Positions 61,018-64,000 of a DNA stretch of 64,000 nucleotides are shown one piece after another. A model generated the notes under the pieces. It ran no database searches, was not told the DNA's origin, and was given only the letters and a program-made list of their open reading frames with translations. The first letter of the stretch is position 1. Every line of letters starts with the position of its first letter. The stretch spans positions 1-64,000 of the forward strand of contig NZ_NOIT01000005.1 in the NCBI RefSeq assembly GCF_004136555.1. The letters run 5' to 3'. This DNA is from Kocuria carniphila. Its GTDB lineage: Bacteria > Actinomycetota > Actinomycetes > Actinomycetales > Micrococcaceae. The position numbers and the translations under genes were made by a program.

Positions 61018-62646
61018 TCAGCCCTCGCGGGACTGCTGCTTGATGCGGTTGGTCAACTCGGTGACCTGGTCGAAAATCTGACGACGCTCGGCCATCAGGG
61101 TGCGAATCTTGCGGTCCGCGTGCATCACCGTGGTGTGATCGCGCCCGCCCAGTTCCTGGCCGATCTTGGGCAGGGACATGTCCGTGAGTTCGCGCAGTAG
61201 GTACATCGCGATCTGTCGCGCGGTCACGAGCGTGCGGGTGCGGGACTTGGACTTGAGCTCGTCCAGGGTGATGTTGAAGAAGGCAGCGGTCTGACCCAGG
61301 ATCGAAGCGGCCGTGATTTCCTGCCCGCCGTCCTCGGTGATCAGATCCTTCAGAACCAGCTCGGCCAACGGCAGGTCCACCGCTTGCTTGTTCAGCGATG
61401 CGAAGGCGGTGACGCGGATCAGCGCGCCCTCGAGCTCGCGAATGTTGGTGGAGATGTGCGAGGCGATGTACTCCATCACGTCATCGGGGGCGTCCATACC
61501 CTCACTAATGGCCTTCTTGCGGAGGATCGCGATACGCGTCTCCAACTCGGGCGGCTGCACATCGGTGATCAGACCCCACTCGAACCGGGACCGCATACGC
61601 TCGGCAAAACCGGTGAGCTGTTTGGGCGGCATGTCGGAGGTGATCACGATCTGCTTCTCGTGATTGTGCAGAGCGTTGAACGTGTGGAAGAACTCTTCCT
61701 GCGTATGTTCCTTGCCGGCAAGGAACTGGATGTCGTCGATCAGCAGCATGTCCACGTTGCGGTAGATGCCCTTGAACGAGGAACCCTCGTCATCACGAAT
61801 CGAATTGATGAAGTCGTTGGTGAACTCTTCGGAGTTCACGTAGCGCACGCGCAACTTGGGGTAGAGCCGCTTGGCGTAGTGCCCGATGGCGTGCAGCAAG
61901 TGGGTCTTACCCAGCCCCGAATCCCCGTATATGAACAGCGGGTTATATGCCTTGGCCGGCGTTTCTGCCACGGCAAAGGCCGCGGCGTGGGCGAAACGGT
62001 TGGACTGGCCGATCACGAACGAGTCGAATACGTACTTGGGGTTCAACCGCGCGGAACTATCCCATTCGGCATCCGAGGGGCTGGTGTCCGTTCCATTAGT
62101 GGTGCTCAGCGGTTCACGCGGCCGCGCGGGAGGCGCCGCCTGCGGATCTCGACGCGGGGGCAGATCGTCGTAATGACGCGTGGTCGATTCCGCGGCCATG
62201 GTGTCGGTCAGCCCGCTCGGCATCGGACTCGGGTGATCGGTACGCGGCACATCCACGCCGGGGGTGGGAGGTGCGGTGGGGGTGCTGCGGTTACGTTCGG
62301 CCTCGAGCTCCTCGATCGAGGGAACTTGTGAATCAACAGCCGGCGCGGGAGCCTCGTTCTCCGGCGGGGTCAGTCCGAGTTCGGTGTCCACGACAAAGGC
62401 GACCAAAGTCTCGGGGCCGAAAACCCGGCCCACGGCCTCGTCCAGAACGGCCGCCATGCTGCGGTGCTGGAAGTACTCGCGGGTGCGCTCGTTGGGGACG
62501 GCCACCAGAAGGGTGGTACCCATGAGGCCCTGGGGCTCGGACAACGAGATGAAGCCCCGGGACCGGCCCGTCACGCTGGGATGTTCCTTCATGTACCGGA
62601 CGCATTCGGCCCACTGTTGGAGCAGGGGCTGATTGTCCTGGTGCAT
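61018..62646 (-). CDS. dnaA: Chromosomal replication initiator DnaA
   Basis: 542 residues. Domain I is residues 1-90, a long Pro/Thr/Asp-rich linker (domain II) about 95-205, then the AAA+ domain with [22 protein letters not shown], Walker [12 protein letters not shown] and Walker [14 protein letters not shown]. The DNA-binding domain IV has the signature [15 protein letters not shown]. The long domain II is usual for Actinobacteria. It binds TTATCCACA-type boxes at oriC to start replication. DnaA boxes upstream (62683-62863) suggest autoregulation. Confidence 0.98.
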   Translation of the reverse strand: MHQDNQPLLQQWAECVRYMKEHPSVTGRSRGFISLSEPQGLMGTTLLVAVPNERTREYFQHRSMAAVLDEAVGRVFGPETLVAFVVDTELGLTPPENEAPAPAVDSQVPSIEELEAERNRSTPTAPPTPGVDVPRTDHPSPMPSGLTDTMAAESTTRHYDDLPPRRDPQAAPPARPREPLSTTNGTDTSPSDAEWDSSARLNPKYVFDSFVIGQSNRFAHAAAFAVAETPAKAYNPLFIYGDSGLGKTHLLHAIGHYAKRLYPKLRVRYVNSEEFTNDFINSIRDDEGSSFKGIYRNVDMLLIDDIQFLAGKEHTQEEFFHTFNALHNHEKQIVITSDMPPKQLTGFAERMRSRFEWGLITDVQPPELETRIAILRKKAISEGMDAPDDVMEYIASHISTNIRELEGALIRVTAFASLNKQAVDLPLAELVLKDLITEDGGQEITAASILGQTAAFFNITLDELKSKSRTRTLVTARQIAMYLLRELTDMSLPKIGQELGGRDHTTVMHADRKIRTLMAERRQIFDQVTELTNRIKQQSREG

Positions 62647-62682
62647 GAAATTCTCCTGACGGTAGCGGCGGGTCGAGGCTAG

Positions 62683-62863
62683 TTTTCCACAGAGTTATAC
62701 ACAGCAGTGGATAAACCAGAGTGGGGGAACCCGTAACGGACAGCCTAGAACATGCATCACGGCACTTCATAGCCCCATTCAGCCATTGTGGAGAACTACA
62801 ACCTTGTAGTTCGCGCCTGGGGATAACCTCGTTCACGGGCGTCTCCCGGGGCGCTTGTCCACA
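62683..62863. other. DnaA-box region upstream of dnaA (rpmH-dnaA intergenic)
   Basis: Boxes TTTTCCACA 62683-62691, TTATACACA 62695-62703, AGTGGATAA 62706-62714 and TTGTCCACA 62855-62863 lie between dnaA and rpmH. They may form the second half of a bipartite origin or an autoregulatory site. Apart from the rpmH promoter nothing else is recognised in this 427-bp gap. Confidence 0.7.
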
Positions 62864-62918
62864 CGATCCACAGCTTGTGAATTCACACCTGTGGAGAAGA
62901 TCGTGACGAACCCCTGAT

Positions 62919-62947
62919 TTGACCGGGGGCGGGCGATTGACTACTGT
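62919..62947 (+). promoter_or_regulatory. rpmH promoter
   Basis: TTGACC (62919-62924), 17-bp spacer, TACTGT (62942-62947), about 125 bp upstream of rpmH: a good housekeeping-sigma match. Confidence 0.65.
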
Positions 62948-63073
62948 AAATCAGTCTTGTGCGTTTATGCTCGGGCCTTTCTGCCGTGCCTACGCACCCA
63001 AATACCTACCGCGTGCCCATCCCGTGCAACCGCACGGTTCAAGCACCGTTGTCCCAACCTTGTGGAGTGACTA

Positions 63074-63211
63074 ATGACCAAGCGGACTTTCCAGCCGAAT
63101 AACCGCCGTCGTGCCCGTAAGCACGGCTTCCGCGCTCGTATGCGCACCCGCGCAGGCCGCGCCATCCTGAATGCCCGCCGTGGCAAGGGTCGCGCTTCTC
63201 TGTCGGCCTAA
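63074..63211 (+). CDS. rpmH: 50S ribosomal protein L34
   Basis: 45 residues, [20 protein letters not shown] and then the basic stretch ending GRASLSA: the highly conserved L34. It is the first gene of the rpmH-rnpA-yidD cluster that runs away from dnaA. It is too short for many gene finders but unmistakable. GGAG lies 7 bp upstream. Confidence 0.97.
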   Translation: MTKRTFQPNNRRRARKHGFRARMRTRAGRAILNARRGKGRASLSA

Positions 63212-63230
63212 GTTGTAGAGGCTTCGCACC

Positions 63231-63575
63231 GTGCTGCCAGTCCAGCATCGGATGCGCACCTCGGCGCAGTTTTCTGCAACCGTACGTTCCGGCGCCCGTA
63301 GTGGACGCCGGAACGTCGTCGTATCCGTACGCGTGAGTGAGCAGGACCAGCCGACCCGCGTGGGATTCGTGGTCTCCAAGGCCGTGGGTAACGCGGTGGT
63401 TCGCAACAAGGTCAAACGCCGGTTGCGAGAGCTTGCCGCTGACACGGTCCGATCGCGTCCCACCGGCCACGATGTGGTCGTGCGGGCCCTACCCGCCTCG
63501 GCGGGTGCGGCCTGGAGCGAACTTGGCGACGACTACCGGGGCGCGTATTCGAGCGCGGTCCGGAAGGCCGGATAG
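63231..63575 (+). CDS. rnpA: Ribonuclease P protein component
   Basis: 114 residues. GTG start (VLPVQHRMRTSAQFSATVRSG). The RNA-binding signature is VGNAVVRNKVKRRLREL. This basic protein assists the RnpB ribozyme in processing tRNA 5' ends. It is 19 bp after rpmH and co-transcribed. Confidence 0.96.
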   Translation: MLPVQHRMRTSAQFSATVRSGARSGRRNVVVSVRVSEQDQPTRVGFVVSKAVGNAVVRNKVKRRLRELAADTVRSRPTGHDVVVRALPASAGAAWSELGDDYRGAYSSAVRKAG

Positions 63576-63646
63576 CAACAGACTTCGGCATTGCCCAGGG
63601 CAATGCCGTACCGTTCGATGTGCAAGGTATTGGAGGAGGCGCACAC

Positions 63647-64000
63647 GTGGAAGACCGGGTGGAAGCCGACGCTCTCCTGAACCGAGCGCCTCACGAGTAC
63701 CGCAGGGCGCACAGTGCACTTGGTGCCATCAAGTACGCCCCGCAGAACCTGTGCATTGCACTGCTCAAACTGTATCGATCCATTGTGTCCCCGCTCTACG
63801 GGGATGTGTGCCGTTACTTCCCGTCATGCTCGGCCTACGCACTCGAAGCTTTCACCGTTCACGGTGTGGCTCGCGGACTGGGGTTGAGCGTCAAGCGCCT
63901 GTTGCGCTGTCATCCTTGGGCGGCGGGCGGAATCGACCGAGTTCCGGACGGTGGGCGAGAGTTCCACTCGCTGTCCGAAACGCCGAAAATCATGCTGCTC
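63647..64000 (+). CDS. yidD: Membrane protein insertion efficiency factor YidD (cut by window edge)
   Basis: At least 118 residues, open to the window end. GTG 63647 has GGAGG upstream. The family signature LLKLYRSIVSPLYGDVCRYFPSCSAYALEAFTVHG and CHPWAAGGIDRVP, with the conserved Cys residues, is complete. It assists YidC-mediated membrane insertion; the yidC gene should follow beyond the window. The N-terminal 25 residues are an extension before the conserved core. Confidence 0.95.
   Translation, partial: MEDRVEADALLNRAPHEYRRAHSALGAIKYAPQNLCIALLKLYRSIVSPLYGDVCRYFPSCSAYALEAFTVHGVARGLGLSVKRLLRCHPWAAGGIDRVPDGGREFHSLSETPKIMLL

Overview
This window is a high-GC actinobacterial chromosome segment that carries the replication origin region. 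The gene order yidD-rnpA-rpmH // dnaA-dnaN-recF-dciA-gyrB-gyrA-DUF3566-tRNA-Ile-DLW39-tRNA-Ala, the fused lysyl-phosphatidylglycerol synthase/lysyl-tRNA synthetase LysX, the Zn-independent 40-residue L36 next to a degenerate CobW-family protein, and the many GTG starts point to Micrococcales, most likely Micrococcaceae of moderate GC (Rothia/Kocuria-like). The genus is an inference and is not proven by the sequence.

Layout. 0-16 kb: the end of an ISL3-type transposase, sodA, a GNAT gene, two START-like paralogues, amylosucrase behind a LacI-type operator, a four-gene osmoprotectant ABC operon, a putative Zur-controlled CobW-like/rpmJ pair, a YetF-like protein, an ABC exporter, a MarR regulator divergent from an extradiol dioxygenase, and a CynX/NimT-like permease. 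16-33 kb: two small membrane proteins, an aldo/keto reductase, tandem peptide transporters, an amino-acid permease with a universal stress protein, a PAP2 phosphatase, a parS site, two thiol-redox genes, a ROK regulator with a sugar porter, a ThDP enzyme, an MFS exporter and a medium-chain dehydrogenase. 33-50 kb: an OmpR-type two-component system, LysX with a divergent membrane esterase, a Tat lipoprotein hydrolase, a large APC transporter behind a structured leader, an MFS exporter, an SDR gene broken by a 25-bp tandem duplication, a rhomboid protease, a cyclophilin, a membrane-anchored Ala/Lys-rich protein and an Nramp-related transporter. 51-64 kb: tRNA-Ala and tRNA-Ile flanking a 40-residue DLW-39 protein, then the replication and gyrase genes with oriC.

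How it fits together. The minus strand left of oriC is the leading strand and carries the dnaA-to-gyrA block. The remainder is a typical arm of transporters and stress genes in short transcription units with many convergent ends closed by hairpins.

Three patterns go beyond single genes. (1) A 13-mer, GACGACGCCGCTC, recurs eight times exactly (thirteen times as a 12-base core) in both orientations. It is often the outer arm of long intergenic hairpins, much like DNA-uptake sequences in other bacteria. (2) Three non-oriC clusters of DnaA boxes at 2.9, 5.4 and 47.0 kb share an identical 19-mer, AGTTATCCACAGGTGTGGA. (3) A canonical parS palindrome lies about 36 kb from oriC. No CRISPR array, prophage or recognisable defence island was seen.
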